This document shows, piece by piece, positions 43,335 to 51,785 of a stretch of 64,000 nt of DNA (position 1 is its first letter; each line of letters begins with the position of its first letter). Source of the stretch: Metapseudomonas sp043392685. Lineage in GTDB: Bacteria > Pseudomonadota > Gammaproteobacteria > Pseudomonadales > Pseudomonadaceae. The stretch lies in the NCBI GenBank assembly GCA_043392685.1, contig JBHZGM010000011.1, one strand, 5' to 3'. The notes beneath the pieces were generated by a model, which was not told the origin of the DNA, searched no databases, and saw only the letters and a program-made list of their open reading frames with translations. The translations under genes and the position numbers were made by a program.

Positions 43335-44510
43335 TCACACGCGCTCGAAGATGGTGGTGATGCCCTGGCCGAGGCCCACGCACATGGTGGACAGGCCGAA
43401 GGTACCGCCGTTCTGCTTCATCACGTTCAGCAAGGTGCCGGAGATACGGGCACCGGAGCAGCCGAACGGGTGACCCAGGGCGATGGCGCCGCCGTGCAGG
43501 TTGACCTTCTGGTCCATCTTGTCGAGGAGCTTGAGGTCCTTCAGCACCGGCAGGGCCTGGGCGGCGAAGGCTTCGTTGAGCTCGACGAAGTCTATGTCAT
43601 CCATGGTCAGGCCGGCACGCTTGAGCGCCTTCTTGGTGGACGGCACCGGGCCGTAACCCATGATCGCCGGATCGACGCCGGCAACCGCCATCGCACGCAC
43701 AACGGCCATCGGCTGGATGCCCAGGTCCAGGGCACGCTGGGCGCTCATCACGATCATGCAGGAAGCGCCATCGGTGATCTGCGAGGACGTACCTGCAGTC
43801 ACGGTGCCGCCTTTCGGGTTGAACGCCGGCTTGAGGCCGGCCAGGCTTTCCAGCGTCGTCTCCGGACGAATGGTTTCGTCGAAGTCGAACACTTTCAGGA
43901 AGCCGTTCTCGTCGTAGCCCTGCATCGGGATGATTTCATCCTTGAACTTGCCTTCGACGGTGGCCTTGTGGGCCAGCTGGTGCGAACGCACGCCGAACTG
44001 GTCCTGGGCTTCGCGGCTGATGCCATGCATCTTGCCGAGCATTTCGGCGGTCAGGCCCATCATGCCGGACGCCTTGGCGGCATACAGGGACATGTGCGGG
44101 TTCGGGTCGACGCCGTGCATCATGCCAACGTGGCCCATGTGCTCCACGCCACCCACCACGAACACGTCGCCGTTACCGGTCTGGATGGCCTGCACGGCAG
44201 TGTGCAGGGCGCTCATGGAGGAGCCGCACAGACGGCTGACGGTCTGGCCGGCACTGCTGTGGGGGATCTGGGTCATCAGCGACGCCATGCGTGCGATGTT
44301 CCAGCCCTGCTCCAGGGTCTGGTTCACGCAGCCCCAGATCACATCCTCGACTTCCGCCGGGTCGACCTTGGTGTTGCGCTCCAGCAGTTTGCTGATCAGG
44401 TGTGCCGACATGTCTTCGGCACGGGTGTTGCGGTGCATGCCACCCTTGGAGCGACCCATCGGGGTGCGGCCGAAGTCGACAATGACTGCATCTCTAGGAT
44501 TCAGGCTCAT
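43335..44510 (-). CDS. fadA: 3-ketoacyl-CoA thiolase FadA (beta subunit)
   Basis: FadA cleaves 3-ketoacyl-CoA with CoA to acetyl-CoA and a shortened acyl-CoA in beta-oxidation, in a complex with FadB. The 391-residue protein has nucleophile Cys95 in VSRLCGSSMSALH, the conserved His in GGAIALGHPFGCSGARI near residue 345, and a second Cys in STMCVGLGQG. It starts 19 bases after the fadB stop. ATG 44519 (MKNMSLN) is a possible alternative start. Confidence 0.96.
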   Translation of the reverse strand: MSLNPRDAVIVDFGRTPMGRSKGGMHRNTRAEDMSAHLISKLLERNTKVDPAEVEDVIWGCVNQTLEQGWNIARMASLMTQIPHSSAGQTVSRLCGSSMSALHTAVQAIQTGNGDVFVVGGVEHMGHVGMMHGVDPNPHMSLYAAKASGMMGLTAEMLGKMHGISREAQDQFGVRSHQLAHKATVEGKFKDEIIPMQGYDENGFLKVFDFDETIRPETTLESLAGLKPAFNPKGGTVTAGTSSQITDGASCMIVMSAQRALDLGIQPMAVVRAMAVAGVDPAIMGYGPVPSTKKALKRAGLTMDDIDFVELNEAFAAQALPVLKDLKLLDKMDQKVNLHGGAIALGHPFGCSGARISGTLLNVMKQNGGTFGLSTMCVGLGQGITTIFERV

Positions 44511-44529
44511 ATTCTTCACTCTCGCTCAA

Positions 44530-46677
44530 TTAGCCGAAAAACTTCTGGCCGTTCTTGGCCATTTCGCGAAGCTTGGCGGTCGGGTGGTACAGCGCGCCCA
44601 GGTCAGCGTACTTGTCGGCGATTGCCACGAACTCGGCCACGCCGATGCTGTCGATGTAACGCAGCGCACCACCACGGAAGGGCGGGAAGCCGATGCCGTA
44701 GATCAGGCCCATGTCGGCCTCGGCAGCGGTCGATACGATGCCGTCTTCCAGGCAGCGTACGGTTTCCAGGCACAGCGGGATCATCATGAAGTTGATGATG
44801 TCTTCGTCGGTCAGCTCACGCTGTTCCTTGACGATCGGCTTCAGCACTTCGTAGGCGACCGGGTCGGAGACCTTCTTCGGCTTGCCGCGCTTGTCCATTT
44901 CGTAGGCGTAGAAGCCCTTGCCGTTCTTCTGGCCCAGGCGGTTGGCTTCGTACATCACGTCGACGGCAGTCTTGCCTTCGACAGCCATGCGATCCGGGAA
45001 GCCTTCAGCCATTACATCGCGACCGTGGTGGCCGGTGTCGATGCCGACCACGTCGGACAGGTAGGCCGGGCCCATGGGCCAGCCGAACTTCTCCATGATC
45101 TTGTCGATGCGGACGAAGTCGACGCCCAGTTCCAGCAGCTTGGCGAAGCCACCGAAGTACGGGAACAGCACGCGGTTCACCAGGAAGCCGGGGCAGTCGT
45201 TCACCACGATCGGGTTCTTGCCCATCTTCTTGGCGTAGGCAACGGTGGTGGCAACCGCCACATCGCTGGACTTCTCGCCGCGGATCACTTCCACCAGCGG
45301 CATCATGTGCACCGGGTTGAAGAAGTGCATGCCGACGAAGTTCTCCGGACGCTTCAGGGCCTGCGCCAGGTAGCTGATGGAGATGGTGGAGGTGTTGGAA
45401 GCAATGATGGCGTCTTCACGAACGTGACCTTCCACTTCAGCCAGCACGGCGTGCTTGACCTTCGGGTTCTCGACCACGGCCTCAACCACGATGTCGACGT
45501 CGCCGAAATCGCCATAGGACATGGTCGGACGGATCGCGTTCAGGGCTTCAGCCATCTGCTCGGGCTTCATGCGGCCCTTTTCGACGCGCTTGCCGAGCAG
45601 CTTGGAAGCTTCCTTCAGACCCATCTGGATACCCTCTTCGCGGATATCCTTCATCAGGATCGGAGTGCCCTTGGAGGCGGACTGGTAGGCGATGCCGCCC
45701 CCCATGATGCCAGCACCGAGCACGGCAGCCAGTTTCACGTCCCTGGCGGCTTCGTCGTACTGCTTGCCTTTTTTCTTCAGCTCCTGGTCATTCAGGAACA
45801 GGCCGATCAGGCTGGTGGCAACCGAAGTCTTGGCCAGCTTCACGAAACCGGCGGCTTCGACTTCCAGCGCCTTGTCACGACCGAAGTTGGCCGCTTTCTG
45901 GATGGTCTTGATGGCTTCTACCGGGGCGGGGTAGTTCGGACCGGCCTGGCCAGCGACGAAGCCCTTGGCGGTCTCGAAAGCCATCATCTGTTCGATGGCA
46001 TTGAGCTTGAGCTTTTCCAGCTTGGGCTGGCGCTTGGCCTTGAAGTCCAGCTCGCCGGAGATGGCGCGCTTGGCCAGGTCCAGGGCGGCAGCCTGCAGCA
46101 GCTCGGGAGTGACCACGGCGTCGACGGCGCCGACTTTCAGGGCGTCTTCGGCACGGTTTTCCTTGCCGGAGGCGATCCACTCGATGGCGTTATCGGTACC
46201 GATGATGCGCGGCAGGCGCACGGTACCGCCGAAGCCCGGGTAAATGCCCAGTTTGACTTCCGGCAGACCGATCTTGGCTGCGGTGCTCATCACGCGGTAA
46301 TCGGCTGCCAGACACATTTCCAGGCCGCCACCCAGGGCGATGCCGTTGATGGCTGCAACAGTGGGGACTTCGAGGTCTTCGAAGGCGCTGAAGATCTTGT
46401 TGGCTTCGAGGTTGCCGGCAACCAGTTCTTCGTCGGGCAGCCGGAAGTTGTCGACGAATTCGGTGATATCGGCGCCGACGATGAAGACGTCCTTGCCGCT
46501 GCTGACAATCACGCCCTTGACCGAAGCATCGGCCTTGATGGCTGCGACTGCATCACGCAGTTCGTTCAGGGTGAGACGGTTGAACTTGTTGACGGACTCA
46601 CCCTTGAGGTCGAATTTCAGTTCGACGATACCGCCCTCAAGAGCCTTAACCGTGATGGCTTTACCTTCGTAAATCAT
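44530..46677 (-). CDS. fadB: Fatty acid oxidation complex alpha subunit FadB
   Basis: The 715-residue protein combines enoyl-CoA hydratase/isomerase (residues about 1-190) with 3-hydroxyacyl-CoA dehydrogenase. The hydratase has INGIALGGGLEMCLAADYRV with oxyanion-hole residues. The dehydrogenase has NAD fold LGAGIMGGGIAYQSASKG, GMHFFNPVHMMPLVEVI and the PGFLVNR segment. The start MIYEGKAITVKALEGG has a GGAG ribosome site. The long upstream ORF extension to 46986 spans the promoter and was rejected. It works with FadA and is probably controlled by PsrA (see operator). Confidence 0.97.
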   Translation of the reverse strand: MIYEGKAITVKALEGGIVELKFDLKGESVNKFNRLTLNELRDAVAAIKADASVKGVIVSSGKDVFIVGADITEFVDNFRLPDEELVAGNLEANKIFSAFEDLEVPTVAAINGIALGGGLEMCLAADYRVMSTAAKIGLPEVKLGIYPGFGGTVRLPRIIGTDNAIEWIASGKENRAEDALKVGAVDAVVTPELLQAAALDLAKRAISGELDFKAKRQPKLEKLKLNAIEQMMAFETAKGFVAGQAGPNYPAPVEAIKTIQKAANFGRDKALEVEAAGFVKLAKTSVATSLIGLFLNDQELKKKGKQYDEAARDVKLAAVLGAGIMGGGIAYQSASKGTPILMKDIREEGIQMGLKEASKLLGKRVEKGRMKPEQMAEALNAIRPTMSYGDFGDVDIVVEAVVENPKVKHAVLAEVEGHVREDAIIASNTSTISISYLAQALKRPENFVGMHFFNPVHMMPLVEVIRGEKSSDVAVATTVAYAKKMGKNPIVVNDCPGFLVNRVLFPYFGGFAKLLELGVDFVRIDKIMEKFGWPMGPAYLSDVVGIDTGHHGRDVMAEGFPDRMAVEGKTAVDVMYEANRLGQKNGKGFYAYEMDKRGKPKKVSDPVAYEVLKPIVKEQRELTDEDIINFMMIPLCLETVRCLEDGIVSTAAEADMGLIYGIGFPPFRGGALRYIDSIGVAEFVAIADKYADLGALYHPTAKLREMAKNGQKFFG

Positions 46678-46803
46678 CAACTGATCTCCACGGTTTGGGA
46701 AACTGGACTGTACGCATCGGAGCCAACCGGTGGACTCGCCTCCCGGCGCAGCCGGAGCATAGTCCCGATCGGTAGGGCGCACCCGCCGATACGATATTCG
46801 GGC

Positions 46804-46843
46804 TGTATGGCTAGAATCACCGCACAAGACAAACGCTTGATTC
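46804..46843 (-). promoter_or_regulatory. Putative fadBA promoter with a near-consensus PsrA operator
   Basis: On the minus strand TTGTCT (46827-46832) and CATACA (46804-46809) are 17 bases apart. CAAACGCTTGATTC (46830-46843) differs from the PsrA palindrome by one base and overlaps the -35, in the right place for repression. The rest of the 46678-47151 gap holds no gene that I can support. Confidence 0.6.
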
Positions 46844-47151
46844 ATACGCCCGTTTGATTTGGGTGAGCGGAGATTCAGGGAAAAGTCGGCGCTTGTCAAT
46901 CTCGCAACGTGACCGCCCGGCCACGTTCGAAACGCCCTGCCAATGGCCTCGCGCCCCATCTGGCGAGATGGGCGGCAGAAATTCACGCGGGTGATCGCGA
47001 CCTATCACGATCGCCACTGATTGGCGCAAATGCCCTCGGCAGGCCGCTGGCAAATTGCCTGCCCCACGCGTACATTCGAGCCACTCGAGCCGCCAGAATT
47101 CGAGCGCCAGAACAACAACAATCAAGGCCAATGGACCACGGAGACGCCCCC

Positions 47152-47958
47152 ATGACGAGCCGCCTGCTTGCCATTCTGCTGGGTACCCTGCTCACCCTTC
47201 CCGTTTTCGCCTCCACTCAGACCTCCCCGGCGGACAGCCTCCTCAAGCTGCACCAGATGCGCCTGGCAGCCCAGCGCAGTCTCGGCGACTTCTATATGTA
47301 CAACAGCATGGAAGGCGACCAGCGCTACGCGCGCCTGATCGATGAGTCGGTGCAGCGAGCGGATGCCCTCCTGAAGGAGCTGGGCGAGATGCCGGGCGAA
47401 ACCTCGAAAGTCCTGCGCACCCAGCTGGCGCAGGAATGGCAGAGCTACAACGGCGAACTGACCGGCTTGGTCAGCACGCTCAAGCAGCAGGGCTTTACCG
47501 ACCTGCAACCGATAGCCGACCTGACCGCCCGCAACAAGCGCCTTTTGGACCTCGCCAGCGAGCTCTACGCCAACATCCAGCAGGAGGGCGCATTCCAGGT
47601 CCCACCCCTGACCCAGCGCAGCCGCGACCAGAGCCTGCTGATGCAGACCATCGCCGTGGATTACGCCTCGCGCAGCGCTTCCATCGGCGGCAGCTTCATG
47701 GGGGGCAGCGGCGGCAAGGCCATCGACGAACTGGCCGGTGACTTCGCCACCCGGCTGGCCAGCCTGGAACAGGCGCCGCAGAACACGCCGGAAATCCGCC
47801 GGGCGCTGGATGGCATCAGCACCAAATGGCGCTATATCGAAAAATCACTGAAGAACTACAACGAGAACAGCGTTCCGTTCCTCATTAACAAGTACTCGGA
47901 CCGCATCATCGAAGGTCTTGAGGACGTCTCCGCGCGCTACGCGGCAGTCCAGAGCTGA
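47152..47958 (+). CDS. Secreted hypothetical protein, helical
   Basis: The 268-residue protein has a signal peptide (MTSRLLAILLGTLLTLPVFAS) and a long, mostly helical body. The body includes LLKLHQMRLAAQRSLGDFYMY, VQRADALLKELGEM, LVSTLKQQGFTDLQPIADLTARNKRLLDL (19-residue blocks not quoted in full) and a glycine patch FMGGSGGK. A coiled four-helix sensor-like fold is plausible, but I recognise no family. It is probably periplasmic. The start was placed at 47152, preceded by a GGAG site at nine bases; an ATG at 47131 would give a shorter pre-sequence of MDHGDAP. Monocistronic. Confidence 0.75.
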   Translation: MTSRLLAILLGTLLTLPVFASTQTSPADSLLKLHQMRLAAQRSLGDFYMYNSMEGDQRYARLIDESVQRADALLKELGEMPGETSKVLRTQLAQEWQSYNGELTGLVSTLKQQGFTDLQPIADLTARNKRLLDLASELYANIQQEGAFQVPPLTQRSRDQSLLMQTIAVDYASRSASIGGSFMGGSGGKAIDELAGDFATRLASLEQAPQNTPEIRRALDGISTKWRYIEKSLKNYNENSVPFLINKYSDRIIEGLEDVSARYAAVQS

Positions 47959-48002
47959 ACCGCCGGCACCCGGCGCGGCGCCGACAACGTTGCGCCCAAC
48001 CT

Positions 48003-48437
48003 TCAGGCCAGGGCCTTCAGCGCGTCGGCGATGCGCTGCAGGTCTTCGGCCGTGCCCCGCTCGCCCCAGTAGAGAGCGACCATCTGCGCACTGGCTTCCA
48101 CCTTGTAGACATCCTTCGGCAAGCCCGCCAGATGGGCCAGCACCGCTGCGTCCTCGCAAGGCTCGCGCCACTGGTTCAGCCACTTGCCGGGCTCGCTCTG
48201 CCAGTAACACCAGGCCTCGCGCCCGCGCAGGCGTGGCCGATGATATTGGGCGCAGGAATGCGGCGGTTCCTGGACCAGCCAGTGGGGCCACTCCTGGCGC
48301 GACAGCTGCATGGCCAGCCCCATTCGCCGCGCCTGCATGCGCAGCTCCATGCGGCCTCGCTGCCCCTTCGAAGGCACCAGCCAGACCAGCGGGCTGAGCA
48401 CTACCAGAAGGAGCAACATGACAATCCAGAAAGTCAT
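48003..48437 (-). CDS. Membrane-anchored hypothetical protein
   Basis: The 144-residue protein has one N-terminal membrane helix (MTFWIVMLLLLVVLSPLVWL) and then a basic region and a soluble tail. The tail has LVQEPPHSCAQYHRPRLRGR, REAWCYWQSEPGKWLNQW and an alanine-rich C-terminus. Two cysteines are present. No family is recognised. Probably anchored in the inner membrane with the domain on one face. It is divergent from the universal stress protein gene. Confidence 0.7.
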   Translation of the reverse strand: MTFWIVMLLLLVVLSPLVWLVPSKGQRGRMELRMQARRMGLAMQLSRQEWPHWLVQEPPHSCAQYHRPRLRGREAWCYWQSEPGKWLNQWREPCEDAAVLAHLAGLPKDVYKVEASAQMVALYWGERGTAEDLQRIADALKALA

Positions 48438-48524
48438 AAAGGTTATCTCCGCGCAAAAGCCTGTGTTAAACGTTCCGGACAGCCATACTTGTGAATATGT
48501 GAAATCTTAAGGAGGAGTCACCCC

Positions 48525-48965
48525 ATGCCCTACCAGCACATTCTGGTCGCCGTCGACCTTACCGATGAATGCCATCCGGTCGTGCGTCGTGCCCAGGCGC
48601 TGGCCCAGGCCAACAAGGCCAAGCTGTCGCTGGTGCACATAGTCGAACCGATGGCCATGGCCTTCGGCGGCGATGTACCCATGGACCTCTCCATGCTGCA
48701 GCAACAGCAATTCGAACAGGCCCGCGAGCGCCTGCAGACCTTCGCCGGCGCTTACTCCGAACTCACTGCCGACCAGCGTCACCTGGCCTACGGCCAGCCC
48801 CGGCAGGAAATCCACCGTCTGGCCGAGGAACAGGGTTGCGACCTGATCGTGGTCGGCAGCCATGGCCGCCATGGCCTCGCCCTGCTGCTCGGCTCCACCG
48901 CCAATGACGTTCTCCACGGCGCACCCTGCGACGTGCTGGCAGTGCGCCTGAAGAAACCTGAATAA
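48525..48965 (+). CDS. Universal stress protein UspA family
   Basis: The 146-residue protein has MPYQHILVAVDLTDE at the N-terminus and the ATP-binding G-2X-G-9X-G motif in VVGSHGRHGLALLLGSTANDVL. This marks the ATP-binding Usp subclass. It likely acts as a small stress-response ATP-binding protein. A strong AAGGAGG ribosome site precedes it. Its trigger cannot be read from the sequence; no clear Anr or other box was found upstream. Confidence 0.92.
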   Translation: MPYQHILVAVDLTDECHPVVRRAQALAQANKAKLSLVHIVEPMAMAFGGDVPMDLSMLQQQQFEQARERLQTFAGAYSELTADQRHLAYGQPRQEIHRLAEEQGCDLIVVGSHGRHGLALLLGSTANDVLHGAPCDVLAVRLKKPE

Positions 48966-48992
48966 ATAGAAGCGAAGCGCCGGGCGCGGGCT

Positions 48993-49679
48993 TCAATCGA
49001 AGCCTTCGCCCGCGCTCATCAGCAGGGGCCGGATCTTCTGCAACTGGGTTTCCAGCGAGTAGGTCATGCTGGAAGCCATGGAGAAGAAGGTCAGGAAGGC
49101 CTTGAGATTGGAATCGCCTTCGCAGGTATCGTGGATGCGCTGCCAGAAGGCCTGGTTCACCAGCTGCAACTGCTGGAACAAGCGCACCAGCCCCTTCAGC
49201 TCCCAGTCCGCGTGGCGCCCCTCCCGGAGATTGAAGTACTGCCGGGCAAGGTAGAGCGAAACCGCCCGCAGGATGAACTCCTGATTGCTGGCGAACGGCA
49301 GATGCTGCTGCGCCATCGGCTTGAGCTTGCCCAGCACCGGGCAGGCGCTGGTCGCCATGATCACCCCGAGCAGGGCACGCAAGCCCTCTTCCAGGCCCGC
49401 CACCTTGGCGTATTCGCGTTCCGGCGTACGCACCCAAACCTGAACCTTCCTGAAAGCCGGCAGCCCCTGGAAATCCTCGATCACACGGTGCAGGTCGACC
49501 GCGGCCGGACAGTGGCTGTACGCATCCTTGCTGAGCGGGCAGTTGCTGCACTGCTGGTGCTCCAGGCGCGTCCACTTCGGCGCGGCGCTCGCACGCTCCG
49601 CGTCGTAAACGCGCTCCAGCTCGATGCAGTAGCTGAACTCGTGCAGATCATCCAGGTTGATGCGGTATTCGATGGCCAT
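48993..49679 (-). CDS. Conserved hypothetical protein with a cysteine cluster
   Basis: The 228-residue protein has an N-terminal part with YRINLDDLHEFSYCIELERVYD and a cysteine cluster CSNCPLSKDAYSHCPAAV (C-x2-C-x9-C). Another Cys follows in ATSACPVLGK, and a helical C-terminal half ends in SMASSMTYSLETQLQKI. The four Cys could bind a metal or form disulfides; no membrane segment is present. I do not recognise a function. It is 20 bases downstream of uup in the same direction, so it may be cotranscribed with it. Confidence 0.72.
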   Translation of the reverse strand: MAIEYRINLDDLHEFSYCIELERVYDAERASAAPKWTRLEHQQCSNCPLSKDAYSHCPAAVDLHRVIEDFQGLPAFRKVQVWVRTPEREYAKVAGLEEGLRALLGVIMATSACPVLGKLKPMAQQHLPFASNQEFILRAVSLYLARQYFNLREGRHADWELKGLVRLFQQLQLVNQAFWQRIHDTCEGDSNLKAFLTFFSMASSMTYSLETQLQKIRPLLMSAGEGFD

Positions 49680-49699
49680 GGGCGCTCCGGCTCACTTCC

Positions 49700-51601
49700 T
49701 CAACTGTCTTCCAGCTCCGCCCAACGCTCGATCAGGCGATCCAGTTCCTTCTGCATTTCGTCCATGCGCTCCAGCACCACGCAGGTCTGCTCCGCAGGGC
49801 GCTGATAGAAGGCCGGATCGGAAACCTCCGCCTGCACCTTCGCCAGTTCCTCCTCCAGGGCCTCGATCTGCCCGGGAATGGCCTCCAGCTCACGTTGCAG
49901 CTTGTAGCTCAGCTTCTTCCTGGGCGCCTCGACCGCGACAGGAGCAGGCTCCGCCGCCTTGGGCGCCTCGACCTTTGCCTCACGGGTTTCACCCACGCCA
50001 AGAAGACGCGGCGAGCCGCCTTGGCGCAGCCAGTCCTGGTAGCCGCCGACGTACTCGCGAACGCGGCCCTGCCCTTCGAACACCAGCGTGCTGGTGACCA
50101 CGTTGTCGAGGAAGGCCCGGTCGTGGCTGACCATCAGCACGGTGCCCGGGAAGTTCAGCAGCACCTCTTCGAGCAGTTCCAGGGTTTCCACGTCCAGGTC
50201 GTTGGTCGGCTCGTCCAGCACCAGCAGGTTGGCCGGCTTGCTGAACAGCTTGGCGAGCAACAGTCGTGCCCGTTCGCCACCGGACAACGCCTTCACTGGC
50301 GTGCGGGCGCGCTGCGGGCTGAACAGGAAGTCCCCCAGATAGCTCAGCACGTGGCGGCTCTGGCCATCGATGGTGATGAAATCGCGGCCTTCGGAGAGGT
50401 TATCGATGACGGTTTTTTCCAAATCCAGCTGGTGACGCAACTGGTCGAAATACGCCACTTCGAGGCGAGTGCCGATCTCGATGCTGCCGCTGGTGGGCTG
50501 GAGGTCACCCAAGAGCAGCTTGAGCAGCGTGGTCTTGCCGGTACCGTTGGCACCCAGCAGGCCGATTCGGTCGGAGCGCTGCACCACCAGGTTGAAATCG
50601 CGGATCAGCGGCTCACCGCCCGGATGGGCGAAGCTGACATTCTCCGCCACGATCACCTGCTTGCCGGACTTCTCCGCGGCTTCCAGTTGGATAGTCGCCT
50701 TGCCCTGGCGCTCACGGCGCTCGGAACGCTCGACACGCATCGCCTTGAGCGCACGCACCCGGCCTTCGTTGCGGGTACGGCGGGCCTTGATGCCCTGGCG
50801 AATCCAGACTTCCTCCTGGGCCAGGCGCTTGTCGAACAGGGCGTTGGCCGTCTCTTCCGCCGCCAACTGCTGTTCCTTGTGCACCAGGAAGCTGGCGTAG
50901 TCGCCGTTCCAGTCGATCAGGTTGCCGCGATCCAGTTCGAGGATGCGGGTGGCCAGGTTCTGCAGGAAGGAACGGTCGTGGGTGATGAACAGCACCGCGC
51001 CGTTGAAGCTCAGCAGGGCTTCCTCCAGCCAGGCGATGGCGCCGATGTCCAGATGGTTGGTGGGCTCGTCGAGCAGCAGCAGGTCGGGCTCGGCCACCAG
51101 GGCCTGGGCCAGCAGGACACGCCGGCGCCAACCACCGGAAAGCTCAGCCAGGGTCTTGTCCGCCGGCAACTGCAGACGACTCAGGGTGCTCTCCACCAGC
51201 TGCTGCAAGCGCCAGCCGTCGCGAGCTTCGAGATCCTGCTGGACCCGCGCCAGGCGCGTCAGGTCATTCTCATCATTGATATGCAGGCTCAGGTGGTGAT
51301 ACTCGGCCAGCAGTTTGCCGACCTCCGCCAGCCCTTCTGCTACCACATCGAACACCGTGCGTTCGTCGGCGGGCGGCAGTTCCTGCGGCAACTCGCCGAT
51401 CTTCAGCGCCGGCGCCTTCCAGATCTCGCCGTCATCGGCGAACTGGTCGCCCTTGACCAGGCGCAGCAGGCTGGACTTGCCGGTACCGTTGCGTCCGATG
51501 ATGCACACGCGCTCGCCCCGGGCGATCTGCCAGGACACCTTATCCAGCAGCGGCATGGCGCCGTAGGCGAGGGATACGTCGGTGAACTTGAGCAGTGTCA
51601 T
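49700..51601 (-). CDS. uup: ABC-F ATPase Uup
   Basis: The 633-residue protein has two ABC domains: GRNGTGKSSLLRL with LSGGWRRRVLLAQAL and LLLLDEPTNHLD, then GANGTGKTTLLKL with LSGGERARLLLAKLF and LLVLDEPTNDLD. A linker of about 80 residues separates them, and a C-terminal coiled coil follows (about residues 560-630). It has no membrane domain, so it belongs to the ABC-F group acting on ribosomes or branched DNA. Uup is best matched by the C-terminal coiled coil and length. Confidence 0.94.
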   Translation of the reverse strand: MTLLKFTDVSLAYGAMPLLDKVSWQIARGERVCIIGRNGTGKSSLLRLVKGDQFADDGEIWKAPALKIGELPQELPPADERTVFDVVAEGLAEVGKLLAEYHHLSLHINDENDLTRLARVQQDLEARDGWRLQQLVESTLSRLQLPADKTLAELSGGWRRRVLLAQALVAEPDLLLLDEPTNHLDIGAIAWLEEALLSFNGAVLFITHDRSFLQNLATRILELDRGNLIDWNGDYASFLVHKEQQLAAEETANALFDKRLAQEEVWIRQGIKARRTRNEGRVRALKAMRVERSERRERQGKATIQLEAAEKSGKQVIVAENVSFAHPGGEPLIRDFNLVVQRSDRIGLLGANGTGKTTLLKLLLGDLQPTSGSIEIGTRLEVAYFDQLRHQLDLEKTVIDNLSEGRDFITIDGQSRHVLSYLGDFLFSPQRARTPVKALSGGERARLLLAKLFSKPANLLVLDEPTNDLDVETLELLEEVLLNFPGTVLMVSHDRAFLDNVVTSTLVFEGQGRVREYVGGYQDWLRQGGSPRLLGVGETREAKVEAPKAAEPAPVAVEAPRKKLSYKLQRELEAIPGQIEALEEELAKVQAEVSDPAFYQRPAEQTCVVLERMDEMQKELDRLIERWAELEDS

Positions 51602-51785
51602 TGCGGGGCCTCCAGGATCAGGGCGCGCATTCTACCCGACTTGCCGCACCGTCTCTCGGGCATTTTTTACCGCCGACTCCACCTGCTGGCGCAATGCTTT
51701 AACCGCCCCTGCCTAAAGGCTAAGCTAAGCGCTATTCGATGCCCCGCAGGGGCATTCACAACGTTTTGTCTGCTCCGGAAGTGTC

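Noticed and set aside
43930..46857. A 975-codon open frame on the plus strand across fadB
   Set aside because: It is antisense to fadB/fadA and has no recognisable domain; a composition artefact.
48440..48524. Anr/Fnr box before the universal stress gene
   Set aside because: TTGTGAATATGTGAAA resembles it only loosely and lacks the TTGAT-N4-ATCAA pattern.
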